Assembly: GCF_001682855.1 (NCBI RefSeq)
Contig: NZ_MAQW01000005.1
Span: 346-54,169 of the forward strand
DNA from: Bacillus sp. FJAT-27264
Lineage (GTDB): Bacteria; Bacillota; Bacilli; Paenibacillales; Paenibacillaceae
Direction: 5' to 3'
DNA: 53,824 nt
Positions 25,566-33,715 of the stretch are shown here, in pieces. Numbering within the stretch: position 1 is the first letter of the stretch; each line of letters starts with the position of its first letter. Position numbers and translations under genes: made by a program. Under the pieces are notes generated by a model, which was given only the letters and a program-made list of their open reading frames with translations, did no database searches and was not told the origin of the DNA.

Positions 25566-27137
25566 ATGAGTGAGCTATACAGAGTGTTGGTTGTTGATGA
25601 TGAACTGTTGGTTAGACAAGGCGTCAAACATATACTGAATTGGGAACAGCATGGCTTCTGTATCGTGGGCGAGGCTTCTAATGGCAAAGAAGCTTTGGAA
25701 ATGATTGAGGAGCTGGCCCCGCATATCGTGCTTACCGATGTCGTCATGCCGGTGATGGACGGCGAAGAGTTGACTCGTCTGATTAAGCATAGCTGGCCGG
25801 ATATTGAAGTGATCGTACTTAGCAGCTTCAGTGAATTTGATTATGTTCGTTCCACCTTCCAAAGTGGTGTGTCTGATTATATTCTCAAGCCCCATTTGGA
25901 GACGAAGATGCTGCTGAGTGTGCTTGAAAAAACGGTAGAAAGACTTCCGGTCGGTCTACAAAGGAAACCACAAGCCGACTACACGATCACATTGAACCAG
26001 GTACTGGAGAAGCTCATTGATCGTTATGAGGTGGAAATAGACCAGACCATGTTGGCAGAATGGTTCCCTTATCAGAAGTACTACATAATGGGCACTGCGG
26101 TGGATGAGGGAGAGCAACTGCAGGAATCTTTGCAAGCGCTTATTTCGGAGATGGTCATCTATCCATTGCCGGTGAATTCCATCCCAAGATACCCGGAACT
26201 GAGAGCTTATGTTGTGAATATCGGACAAGATACTGAGGCACTTTTGTCCAAGCTGAAGCTGCTGTATCCTTCTTCCGTTACAGATAATGGAGACTTTGTT
26301 TGGGCGCTTAGCGGGCCTTTTCATTCTTTAGATCAACTGGGGGAGAACTTTCATAGTAGCTTCCTGCCATTATTGCAATATCGCTTTTTCCTGCCAGTGC
26401 CGGTGGTGCTTGCACCGTCTGAGCTGCCGAACTTTGAAAAGGTTACCAAAACATCAGCGGCCTTAAATGACACCACGTTGCACGCTTTAATGGAGCATAT
26501 TCGTAGATTGCAGCTGGAGGAAGGCTTCGGGGTGCTCTACCAATTCATTGCGCAGCAATCTGAGTCGTATAATACAGATGTATTTGAATTCAAATCCTTA
26601 ATCGGTAATCTGATCTTTAACGTCATTCAGTTGCTTGGCACGATGAACATGAGCTCAGACTCGCTGAATGAGGCTAAATATAGCTATTTCAAAGCCATAG
26701 AAGAAGCAGGGCATGTAACAGATATCATTACGCTGCTTGAGCAGTTCCGGACGCAACTGGATCGCAGCATTCATGAAGCTACGTCTTCTTTCCATGATGG
26801 CAATCCCAATATGAAACTGCTGCTTGATTACATTGACAAAAATTATACAGAGCCGATCACATTAACGGAGATGGCTAAGCAATTTCATTTCAATCCTTCG
26901 TATTTATCCAGCTTCTTCGCTGCCCATCATCACGAGGGCTTCAAGGAGCATTTGAATCGGGTTCGCATCGATAAGGCTGCTGATTTATTACGGAGTAGTG
27001 ATCACCCGATCTCGGAGGTCGGCAGCATGGTCGGCTACGCGGATCATAGTTATTTCTGCAAAGTCTTTAAGAAGAATACAGGCATTTCTCCGAGTCAATA
27101 CAGACGACAATATTATACACGAGTGGAGAAGGAGTAG
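25566..27137 (+). CDS. YesN-like response regulator with AraC DNA-binding domain
   Basis: A 523-aa response regulator of the type paired with YesM kinases. The receiver domain has LVVDDELLVRQGVKHIL, the phospho-acceptor Asp in HIVLTDVVMPVMDG and the switch Lys in DYILKPH. A long middle region (about 130-400) of unknown fold is usual for the group. The AraC HTH pair is at the C-terminus: LTEMAKQFHFNPSYLSSFF and ISEVGSMVGYADHSYFCKVF. ATG 25566 is preceded by AAGGGGTG. It lies 2 nt before the kinase gene and should control the sugar transporter that follows. Confidence 0.9.
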   Translation: MSELYRVLVVDDELLVRQGVKHILNWEQHGFCIVGEASNGKEALEMIEELAPHIVLTDVVMPVMDGEELTRLIKHSWPDIEVIVLSSFSEFDYVRSTFQSGVSDYILKPHLETKMLLSVLEKTVERLPVGLQRKPQADYTITLNQVLEKLIDRYEVEIDQTMLAEWFPYQKYYIMGTAVDEGEQLQESLQALISEMVIYPLPVNSIPRYPELRAYVVNIGQDTEALLSKLKLLYPSSVTDNGDFVWALSGPFHSLDQLGENFHSSFLPLLQYRFFLPVPVVLAPSELPNFEKVTKTSAALNDTTLHALMEHIRRLQLEEGFGVLYQFIAQQSESYNTDVFEFKSLIGNLIFNVIQLLGTMNMSSDSLNEAKYSYFKAIEEAGHVTDIITLLEQFRTQLDRSIHEATSSFHDGNPNMKLLLDYIDKNYTEPITLTEMAKQFHFNPSYLSSFFAAHHHEGFKEHLNRVRIDKAADLLRSSDHPISEVGSMVGYADHSYFCKVFKKNTGISPSQYRRQYYTRVEKE

Positions 27138-27139
27138 GG

Positions 27140-28936
27140 ATGAAGGAGCGACTTGAACGATTACGATTTCAGGGATTGTTTATTAAAATATTTTTGGTCA
27201 TGGTGGGTTGTATCATTGCGATTGCGGTATCCGTGGTATGGACCAATCTGCGTATGACGCAGCAGCTATTTCTGAAGACCTTCAGCATTACCAACTCTAA
27301 AGTGCTGGATCAGATTCATAATAACTTCGAGTCCTTTCACTATTCGGTTGTACTCGCAGCCAATCAAGCGCAGCAGAGTGTGACGCTAAAGAGCTATCTG
27401 ACTGAAAAGGAATCGGACCAGTTATACCGTGTAATGAACTCTTATTACAACATGACCCAGCAAATGAACCGAATTCAATCCGGGATCACTAGCTATTCGG
27501 TGGGTCTGTCGGTAATCGGTAAGAATGGTCGGGATTATACGGGCGTAGTGAATTATGATAAGCCGACGGCGCGGGAGCTGAACAGCAGTGCTATAACCAC
27601 CAATGCGGCAGCACAGCCTGGCAGAATGATGTATCAATATTATCAGGATGAGCAGGGGAAACATGCCATTGTCGCTACCAAAGTGTTGCGGGAGCGTACG
27701 ACAGAACAGCAATATGGCATGTTGTATATCGCTATTGATGAGAGCAGCTTCAAGCCGTTCTATAATAATTTCTCCAGTGAAGGCAACGACTTCATTGTGC
27801 TTGATACCAATGGAACGGTGGTAACAAGCAACCTGTCTGACCTTGAGGGACAGAAGAATGACGAACTGCTGCATCAGGCTAAGTTGGTTCAGGAGCAAGG
27901 ACAACAAGCCAAGAAGGTCCATATCATGGATCGTGATAAGCTGATGCTCGTGCAATATTTGCCTTCGTATGACTTTTATCTGGTGAACATGATTGACCAG
28001 CAAAAGGTGCTCGGGCAGATGGTAAACACACGGAGTGTGGTACTCATCTGTCTCTTTATTGTGCTTATAGCTCTGGTTGTCGTCTTTCTGATCTCGCGGA
28101 GAATGACCCGGTCGATTACGCTGCTGGCCCGTCAGATGTCCAAAGTGACGCGCCGCAATTTTCATAACTATGTCAAGGTCTCCGGGGGTTATGAGATTCG
28201 GGAGCTGGGGCGGGCATACAATTATATGCTGGATGAGATCAATGATTATGTGGACAGGCTGGTGGAGACGCAAAAAGGCCAGCGAAAGGCGGAGCTCGCA
28301 GCCCTTCAGCAGCAGATTAATCCCCATTTTCTATACAACACATTGGCTTCGGTCAAATTCCTTGTGCAGCAGGGTAGTAAGGATAAGGCTGAACAGACCA
28401 TTCATGCGTTAATCTCGCTTTTGCAAAATACGATCAGTAACGTGTACGAGACGGTGTCCGTAGAGCAGGAGCTTGTGAATCTGAGAAGTTATGTGTTCAT
28501 CAATCATATCCGTTATGGGGAGCGGATTCGGGTTCATTTCTTTGTTGCGCCGGATTGCTTGCAGTATCAGGTTCCCAAGCTGATTATTCAGCCATTCATC
28601 GAGAATGCATTCTTCCATGCTTTTAACCGCAAAACAGAAGGCGTTATCCATGTCTTGATTGCCAGAGAGGGGCAAAGGCTCGTCTGCGAGGTGATTGACA
28701 ACGGAGATGGCATGGAACTGACGAGTGGGGAGGAAGGTATGCTCATGAATTCAGCTCAGAACAAGGTGCCCAAGCATTCCAGTAAACTGTTCTCAGGCAT
28801 CGGGGTCGCCAATGTGAATGATCGAATTACATTACTGTATGGTGAAGAGTTCCAAGTGAACATTACAAGTGCCGTTGGTGAAGGGACCAGAGTGAAGATA
28901 ACGCTTCCTTTAATCGAAAAGACGGAAAATAAGTGA
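27140..28936 (+). CDS. YesM-like sensor histidine kinase
   Basis: A membrane sensor of 598 aa. Membrane segment 1 lies at about 12-32, a Cache-like extracellular domain to about 290, and segment 2 at about 295-318 (VVLICLFIVLIALVVVFLI). A HAMP region follows, then the His_kinase domain with QQQINPHFLYNTLASVKFLV holding the phospho-acceptor His. The ATPase N box is IIQPFIENAFFHAF; G boxes are VIDNGDGMEL and GIGVANVNDRI. RBS AAGGAG is 6 nt before the ATG. It is coupled with the AraC-type regulator and located before a carbohydrate importer. Confidence 0.92.
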   Translation: MKERLERLRFQGLFIKIFLVMVGCIIAIAVSVVWTNLRMTQQLFLKTFSITNSKVLDQIHNNFESFHYSVVLAANQAQQSVTLKSYLTEKESDQLYRVMNSYYNMTQQMNRIQSGITSYSVGLSVIGKNGRDYTGVVNYDKPTARELNSSAITTNAAAQPGRMMYQYYQDEQGKHAIVATKVLRERTTEQQYGMLYIAIDESSFKPFYNNFSSEGNDFIVLDTNGTVVTSNLSDLEGQKNDELLHQAKLVQEQGQQAKKVHIMDRDKLMLVQYLPSYDFYLVNMIDQQKVLGQMVNTRSVVLICLFIVLIALVVVFLISRRMTRSITLLARQMSKVTRRNFHNYVKVSGGYEIRELGRAYNYMLDEINDYVDRLVETQKGQRKAELAALQQQINPHFLYNTLASVKFLVQQGSKDKAEQTIHALISLLQNTISNVYETVSVEQELVNLRSYVFINHIRYGERIRVHFFVAPDCLQYQVPKLIIQPFIENAFFHAFNRKTEGVIHVLIAREGQRLVCEVIDNGDGMELTSGEEGMLMNSAQNKVPKHSSKLFSGIGVANVNDRITLLYGEEFQVNITSAVGEGTRVKITLPLIEKTENK

Positions 28937-29012
28937 TGTAAGCGGTACAAAATCTAATGAAATTACTATAATCCAAAAATAATACATGCCGGTATTAAGC
29001 GTAATGTGCATT

Positions 29013-29069
29013 CGGGCAACAAAAGAACAAATCTATATAAAGGATGTTCTAACGTTACATTGTTGCCCG
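29013..29069. repeat. Nested inverted repeat upstream of the sugar importer
   Basis: The outer arms CGGGCAACAA (29013-29022) and TTGTTGCCCG (29060-29069) are perfect. The inner arms AGAACA (29024-29029) and TGTTCT (29045-29050) are also perfect. It may be the end of the two-component transcript or a binding site for its regulator. No T run follows. Confidence 0.6.
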
Positions 29070-29091
29070 GTGATATCATTAATTCATGCCT

Positions 29092-29129
29092 AGTAAGCGT
29101 TTTCAGTAATTTTCATGAAATCGCTTTAA
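29092..29129. promoter_or_regulatory. Two cre-like catabolite sites
   Basis: The reverse complement of AGTAAGCGTTTTCAG (29092-29106) matches the Bacillus cre consensus WTGNAANCGNWNNCW at all defined positions but one. ATGAAATCGCTTTAA (29115-29129) also has one mismatch. Both lie within 80 nt of the sugar-binding-protein start, where CcpA would block transcription. Confidence 0.6.
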
Positions 29130-29169
29130 AGCGGATCTTACATAATAATCAGTCAAAGGGGCGGGACAA

Positions 29170-30456
29170 ATGAAAAAAGCACTACTCTTAGTATTGGCTT
29201 GTATGGTATTGCTGGTGGGTTGCTCTTCCGGTGGATCTAATAAAGAAGCTGCATCCGGGGATGGTCAGAAAGAACTTACAATCTGGGCATGGGACCCTGC
29301 CTTTAACATCGCAGCATTGAACATTGCCAAAGAGACTTACAATAAGAAACATCCTGATGTCAAAATTAACATTGTTGAATACGCCCAAGGCGACATTATT
29401 CAGAAAATGAATACAGGACTTAACTCCGGAACTACGAAAGGTCTCCCCAACATCGTATTGATCGAAGACTATCGTTCCAAAGGTTTCCTGCAATCGTATC
29501 CAGAGTCCTTCTATGATTTGAGCAACAAGATTAAGCCAACCGATTACGCAGACTACAAAGTCGGACCGACCAGCATGGACGGCAAGCAATACGGTGTTCC
29601 TTTTGACTCCGGTGTAACCGGCCTGTATGTCCGTAAAGATATTATCGAGCAAGCCGGATTCACTGTTGACGATCTGAAAGACATCGATTGGAACAGATAC
29701 ATTGAAATCGGTAAAGTGGTCAAAGAAAAAACAGGCAAAGACATGATTACCTTCTCTCCAAGTGATCTGGGCTTCGTGCGTGTCATGATTCAATCCGGAC
29801 ATTCCTGGTATATGAAAGAGGATGGCAAAACGCCTGATTTGGCCGATAACAGTACATTGAAAGAAGCCTTCTCTCTGTACAAAGAAATGCTGGATTCCAA
29901 GATTGTGAAGATCAATGCCGACTGGAGTCAATTCATCTCCTTCATCAACAATGGCGATGTGGTCACTGTACCTTCGGGGAACTGGTTAACGCCATCCGTG
30001 AAAGCTGAAGTTTCTCAATCTGGTAAATGGGCCGTACTTCCTTTGCCAAAATTGCCTAACACACCGAATGCAACACATGCCTCCAACCTGGGCGGAAGCT
30101 CGTGGTATGTCATGAATGTTCCTGGTGCTGAATTAGCGGAAGATTTCCTGGCAGAAACGTTTGGTTCTGATGTTGGAATGTACGAAGAACTGCTCAACAA
30201 AATCGGGGCTATTGGTACATTGAAAGCGGCTGCTGAAAGTGAAGCCTACAAGAAAACCGATGAGTTCTTTGGCGGTCAGCAAATTGTAAAAGACTTCTCC
30301 GAATGGACAGCGCAAATTCCTAACGTGAACTACGGTGTGTCTACCTATGCCATCGAAGATATTCTGGTAGTTGAAATGAACAACTATCTCAATGGCAAGA
30401 ACCTGGATCAGGTCATGAAGGATGCTCAGGCTCAGGCAGAGACACAAATCAAATAA
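29170..30456 (+). CDS. Sugar ABC transporter substrate-binding lipoprotein
   Basis: An extracellular binding protein of CUT1 type, 428 aa. The signal peptide and lipobox LLVGC place the lipidated Cys at residue 18. The mature part starts with KELTIWAWDPAFNIAALNIA, a family 1 solute-binding pattern; aromatic residues around NWLTPS and SSWYVMN could stack on sugar rings. It is followed by two permease genes but no ATPase, so it probably uses a shared MsmX-type ATPase encoded elsewhere. The upstream YesN/YesM system and cre-like sites suggest induction by a plant or bacterial oligosaccharide and glucose repression. Confidence 0.9.
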   Translation: MKKALLLVLACMVLLVGCSSGGSNKEAASGDGQKELTIWAWDPAFNIAALNIAKETYNKKHPDVKINIVEYAQGDIIQKMNTGLNSGTTKGLPNIVLIEDYRSKGFLQSYPESFYDLSNKIKPTDYADYKVGPTSMDGKQYGVPFDSGVTGLYVRKDIIEQAGFTVDDLKDIDWNRYIEIGKVVKEKTGKDMITFSPSDLGFVRVMIQSGHSWYMKEDGKTPDLADNSTLKEAFSLYKEMLDSKIVKINADWSQFISFINNGDVVTVPSGNWLTPSVKAEVSQSGKWAVLPLPKLPNTPNATHASNLGGSSWYVMNVPGAELAEDFLAETFGSDVGMYEELLNKIGAIGTLKAAAESEAYKKTDEFFGGQQIVKDFSEWTAQIPNVNYGVSTYAIEDILVVEMNNYLNGKNLDQVMKDAQAQAETQIK

Positions 30457-30569
30457 ATCACGTAAGTAATTGAGCATATGAGCATTATGTAACCCTTGGA
30501 CGCTGCGGCATCATGAGATCCAAAGCGTCCAGCGGGTTATTTTGCAGCCAGAGAGGAGACCTTGCTACG

Positions 30570-31463
30570 ATGAATGCTGAGAAACGCCGGCTAAGCATGA
30601 CCGCTAAGTATAATTTGACAGGATGGGGCTTTGTCCTGATCTCTGTAGTTATGATTGGTGCATTCTATTTCTATCCAATGATTCAGGCGCTTTTCTTGTC
30701 TTTTAAAACAGGAACAGGCACCAACCTCACTTATACAGGGTTATCCAACTATACGCGTTTGTTCTCGGATACGACCTTCAGAACAGCGCTATTTAACACC
30801 TTTATATATCTAATTGTTCAGGTGCCTTTGATGATTCTGCTCGCAATGTTTATCTCCGTGTTGTTGAATGACTCCAAGCTGAAATTCCGTGGGTTCTTCC
30901 GTACGGCGATCTTCTTGCCTGCTGTAACTTCTCTCGTCGCTTACTCTGTTGTGTTCAAATATTTGTTTGGGTCCGATGGCCTGATTAATGCGATGCTGCT
31001 GAAGCTGTCGATTATTTCTGCTCCCGTTGAGTGGATTACTGACCCGTTCTGGGCCAAAATTACAATTATTATCGCTATTACATGGCGCTGGACCGGATAT
31101 AACATGATTTTCTATTTATCTGCCCTGCAAAATATCGATGGCTCCATTTATGAAGCTGCACGTATTGACGGTGCTTCTGCTTTTAAACAATTCACCCAAA
31201 TTACAGTGCCGCTTCTCAAACCGGTTATCCTGTTCACTTCTGTTACATCGACGATCGGTACACTGCAAATTTTCGATGAGATCGTGAACATTACCAAAGG
31301 CGGACCGGGTAACTCCACCATGTCCATCTCAAACTATATCTATAACCTGTCGTTTAAATACACGGCTGACTTTGGATATGCGGCGACAGTATCCTATGTG
31401 GTCGTCATACTTATCGTTCTGCTGTCGTTCCTTCAATTTAAAGTGGCAGGTGATAAGAAATGA
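30570..31463 (+). CDS. Sugar ABC transporter permease (MalF-like)
   Basis: A CUT1 permease of 297 aa with six predicted membrane segments. The EAA loop is EAARIDGASAFKQFTQITVP and the first segment GWGFVLISVVMIGAFYFYP. The frame is open from 30513, but ATG 30570 is preceded by AGAGGAG and removes an unlikely leader. It overlaps the next gene through ATGA. Confidence 0.9.
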   Translation: MNAEKRRLSMTAKYNLTGWGFVLISVVMIGAFYFYPMIQALFLSFKTGTGTNLTYTGLSNYTRLFSDTTFRTALFNTFIYLIVQVPLMILLAMFISVLLNDSKLKFRGFFRTAIFLPAVTSLVAYSVVFKYLFGSDGLINAMLLKLSIISAPVEWITDPFWAKITIIIAITWRWTGYNMIFYLSALQNIDGSIYEAARIDGASAFKQFTQITVPLLKPVILFTSVTSTIGTLQIFDEIVNITKGGPGNSTMSISNYIYNLSFKYTADFGYAATVSYVVVILIVLLSFLQFKVAGDKK

Positions 31464-32284
31464 GAAATCCCAAACGTATATTCACCTATGTGTTCCTGAG
31501 CATTGCTACCTTCATTTCGGTATTTCCGTTCCTGTGGATGTTAATCAGTGCAACGAATAAATCCGTAGATGTGACCAAAGGCAGACTTCTGCCGGGCAAC
31601 TATCTATTCGAGAACTTAACGAAGCTGATCGAAACGACCGATCTATGGACAGCGCTCTGGAACTCGGCCAGAATCTCTGTGCTGACTACAGTCCTGGCTA
31701 TTCTCATCGCCTCACTTGCAGGTTACGGCTTCGAGATGTTCCGTAGTAAAGCAAAGGATGTCGTATTTAACATCTTGCTGCTGTCGATGATGATCCCATT
31801 TGCCGCCCTGATGATTCCACTGTACCAGATGTTTGCGGGCATCTCTAATACCATTCCTGGGATTGGTATCGATACGGTGGCGTCTGTGATGCTCCCGACC
31901 ATCACGACAGCATTCTTGATCTTCTTCTTCCGTCAGAATTCCAAGATGTTCCCTAAAGACATGCTGGAGGCCGGACGTATTGATGGTCTGACGGAGCTAG
32001 GCATCTTCTTCAAAATCTTCATGCCTACCATGAAAACAACCTATGCGGCAGCAGGTATTATCACCTTCATGTCGAGCTGGAACAGCTACCTGTGGCCGTT
32101 GATTGTGTTGCAATCTCCGAACCAAAAGACCATTCCGCTGCTGATCTCCACCCTGGGATCGGGTTATGCACCGGACTACGGCCTGATCATGGTGGCAATC
32201 GTCATCGCCACCTTGCCAACAGCCATCGTATTCTTCGTAATGCAGAAGCATTTCGTAGCGGGAATGACGGGATCGGTGAAATAG
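31460..32284 (+). CDS. Sugar ABC transporter permease (MalG-like)
   Basis: The second CUT1 permease, 274 aa, with six segments. The EAA loop is EAGRIDGLTELGIFFKIFMP, and the usual C-terminal end VFFVMQKHFVAGMTGSVK is present. The start overlaps the previous stop (ATGA), so translation is coupled. It completes the binding protein-permease-permease set. Confidence 0.92.
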   Translation: MRNPKRIFTYVFLSIATFISVFPFLWMLISATNKSVDVTKGRLLPGNYLFENLTKLIETTDLWTALWNSARISVLTTVLAILIASLAGYGFEMFRSKAKDVVFNILLLSMMIPFAALMIPLYQMFAGISNTIPGIGIDTVASVMLPTITTAFLIFFFRQNSKMFPKDMLEAGRIDGLTELGIFFKIFMPTMKTTYAAAGIITFMSSWNSYLWPLIVLQSPNQKTIPLLISTLGSGYAPDYGLIMVAIVIATLPTAIVFFVMQKHFVAGMTGSVK

Positions 32285-32315
32285 TAATTTAGATTAAGCT
32301 TATATAAATATGGAC

Positions 32316-32348
32316 GGTGCCCGTTGCTACGTGACGGGTGCCTTTTTT
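32316..32348 (+). terminator. Terminator of the sugar importer operon
   Basis: GGTGCCCGT (32316-32324) pairs with ACGGGTGCC (32334-32342) with two G-T wobbles; TTTTTT follows. Confidence 0.8.
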
Positions 32349-32399
32349 GTTATGCAATTGAACAAGTAATGATGAAATTCTAATTCAAGATAGATATAA

Positions 32400-32440
32400 C
32401 AAAAAAACAGTCTGACACTAAGTGCCTAGACTGTTTTTTT
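32400..32440. terminator. Bidirectional terminator before xre
   Basis: AAAAAAACAGTCT (32401-32413) and AGACTGTTTTTTT (32428-32440) form a perfect stem with T runs on both strands. Confidence 0.88.
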
Positions 32441-32448
32441 AATTTCTC

Positions 32449-32787
32449 TTAGTAACGGTTGAAAATCTCAGCAAGGATGTTTTTTGCCATTTCAATGTCT
32501 TTAACATCCCGTTCTCTTAACATATTTGTGATTGCTTTTATATTTTTATCTACATTCGTAAGTTGTTCATGTTCCTCAACGTATGTGAAAAATTGATGGA
32601 CTCCAACATTAAGGGCCTTCGCGATTTTTTCTAAATTTCTTAGAGATATGTTCCGTTCAGCACGTTCTACAAATCCAATGTAACTTGTATTAAATCCAGC
32701 TTTTTCTGCAAGAACTTCTTGTGACAACCCTTTTGATTTGCGTAAATCTCTAATACGTGTACCAACCAAATTTAGTATATCAGACAT
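32449..32787 (-). CDS. XRE-family helix-turn-helix regulator
   Basis: A 112-aa DNA-binding protein. The HTH occupies residues 8-63: RIRDLRKSKGLSQEVLAEKA, then NTSYIGFVERAERNISLRNL. A helical tail of about 45 residues follows (ITNMLRERDVKDIEMAKNIL). The HTH resembles small SinR-like or restriction-controller repressors. It is divergent from an unknown gene (32955) with a 167-bp shared region, so it may control that gene and itself. It is the last gene before the CRISPR island. Confidence 0.85.
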   Translation of the reverse strand: MSDILNLVGTRIRDLRKSKGLSQEVLAEKAGFNTSYIGFVERAERNISLRNLEKIAKALNVGVHQFFTYVEEHEQLTNVDKNIKAITNMLRERDVKDIEMAKNILAEIFNRY

Positions 32788-32954
32788 CGTTACACCTCTC
32801 TCCGTTAAAGTCTAGACAAAGAGGTAGTTAGATTTAACTAACACTTAGTAAGTAAATTGATAATAAAACTACTATATGGTAATGTTTTAGTATAATCATT
32901 GACTATGAAAAGTATTTTTATACATTTTGATCTAACCATTAAAGGGGAGTTCCA

Positions 32955-33431
32955 ATGAGAGGACAATATGTAGGTGGAAGTTGCACTAGCAGTTATACTG
33001 ATTTTGAGTCAATTGAAAGCAAATATTACCTTCAAGATGCTCCCCAACACCATATGACAATGGCCTGGATTATGCATGATCACGGCCAACTTAATGTGTG
33101 CTATATTTTATGCGAATGGGCAATGTCAGATATGATTAAATCTCTCTATCGAGGTAGAGGTTCTGGTACCTTTAATAATCTTTCAATTACTGAGCAGTTA
33201 CAGCTGCTCCAAACTGACTCTGATCCTGGCCTCGATATTATTGTTTTCTGGGAGACACTAAAGTGTCTTGCAACAGAACTTGATGTTACGGCTGATTCAC
33301 ACACTAATTCTAAGGATGTCCAGCGTTTGCTCTATAAAACAGAAGATATTCTTTGCCGGTTGTCACAGCGTGTGTATAAAGAACCAGCGAGGTGGTATCA
33401 GAGGGTACGAAGAGAGGATAGTAGTCTTTAG
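32955..33431 (+). CDS. Unknown helical protein, possibly HEPN-like
   Basis: A 158-aa protein with AGGGGAG 6 nt before the ATG, so likely real. I do not recognise it. After about 30 polar residues it is predicted all-helical: QLNVCYILCEWAMSDMIKSL, then a turn, LSITEQLQLLQTD, then IIVFWETLKCLATEL and LLYKTEDILCRLSQRVY. This spacing of helices recalls HEPN proteins, but the R-x4-6-H ribonuclease motif is not seen. It is divergent from the XRE regulator and directly ahead of CRISPR leader 1. An abortive-infection or toxin role is only a guess. Confidence 0.6.
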   Translation: MRGQYVGGSCTSSYTDFESIESKYYLQDAPQHHMTMAWIMHDHGQLNVCYILCEWAMSDMIKSLYRGRGSGTFNNLSITEQLQLLQTDSDPGLDIIVFWETLKCLATELDVTADSHTNSKDVQRLLYKTEDILCRLSQRVYKEPARWYQRVRREDSSL

Positions 33432-33546
33432 GGAGATAGCAGTGCTAAGCCAACTTTACTTTTTTGGGATATGAAGAGGGATTCTACATATTGGAAAAGA
33501 AATAGTATTAAGGAGATAATCCTGCTATCAAGTGGGGAAAATCCGA

Positions 33547-33715
33547 GTGCGAATGTATAGCTCACATGAAAATCCCGGGTCCTCCGCACCAATATTTTTA
33601 CATTATTTGTGTGAAAAAAACCAAGGATGCTGATATGAGAGTTTATATTGAAGAGATTTGGTGCGATTTAGGTGTATAAAAAGGTTTTTTACCCTTTTTA
33701 TGGTTTAAAATCGCT
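33547..33715 (+). promoter_or_regulatory. Leader of CRISPR array 1
   Basis: A 43-nt conserved element at 33547-33589 (arms GTGCG and CGCAC) is followed by exactly 126 nt before the first repeat. The repeat-proximal 25 nt (33691-33715) starts ACCCTTTTTATGG and ends ATCGCT; both are shared with leaders 2 and 3. Such leaders carry the array promoter and the signals for spacer integration. Confidence 0.8.

Noticed and set aside
27422..28327. A 301-codon open frame on the minus strand inside the yesM-like gene
   Set aside because: It is fully covered by a gene with clear domains, has no ribosome site, and has unnatural His/Ile/Leu-rich composition.
32449..32787. Controller protein of a restriction-modification system
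   Set aside because: No methyltransferase or restriction enzyme gene lies nearby, apart from the cmr-linked nuclease about 10 kb away in another operon.
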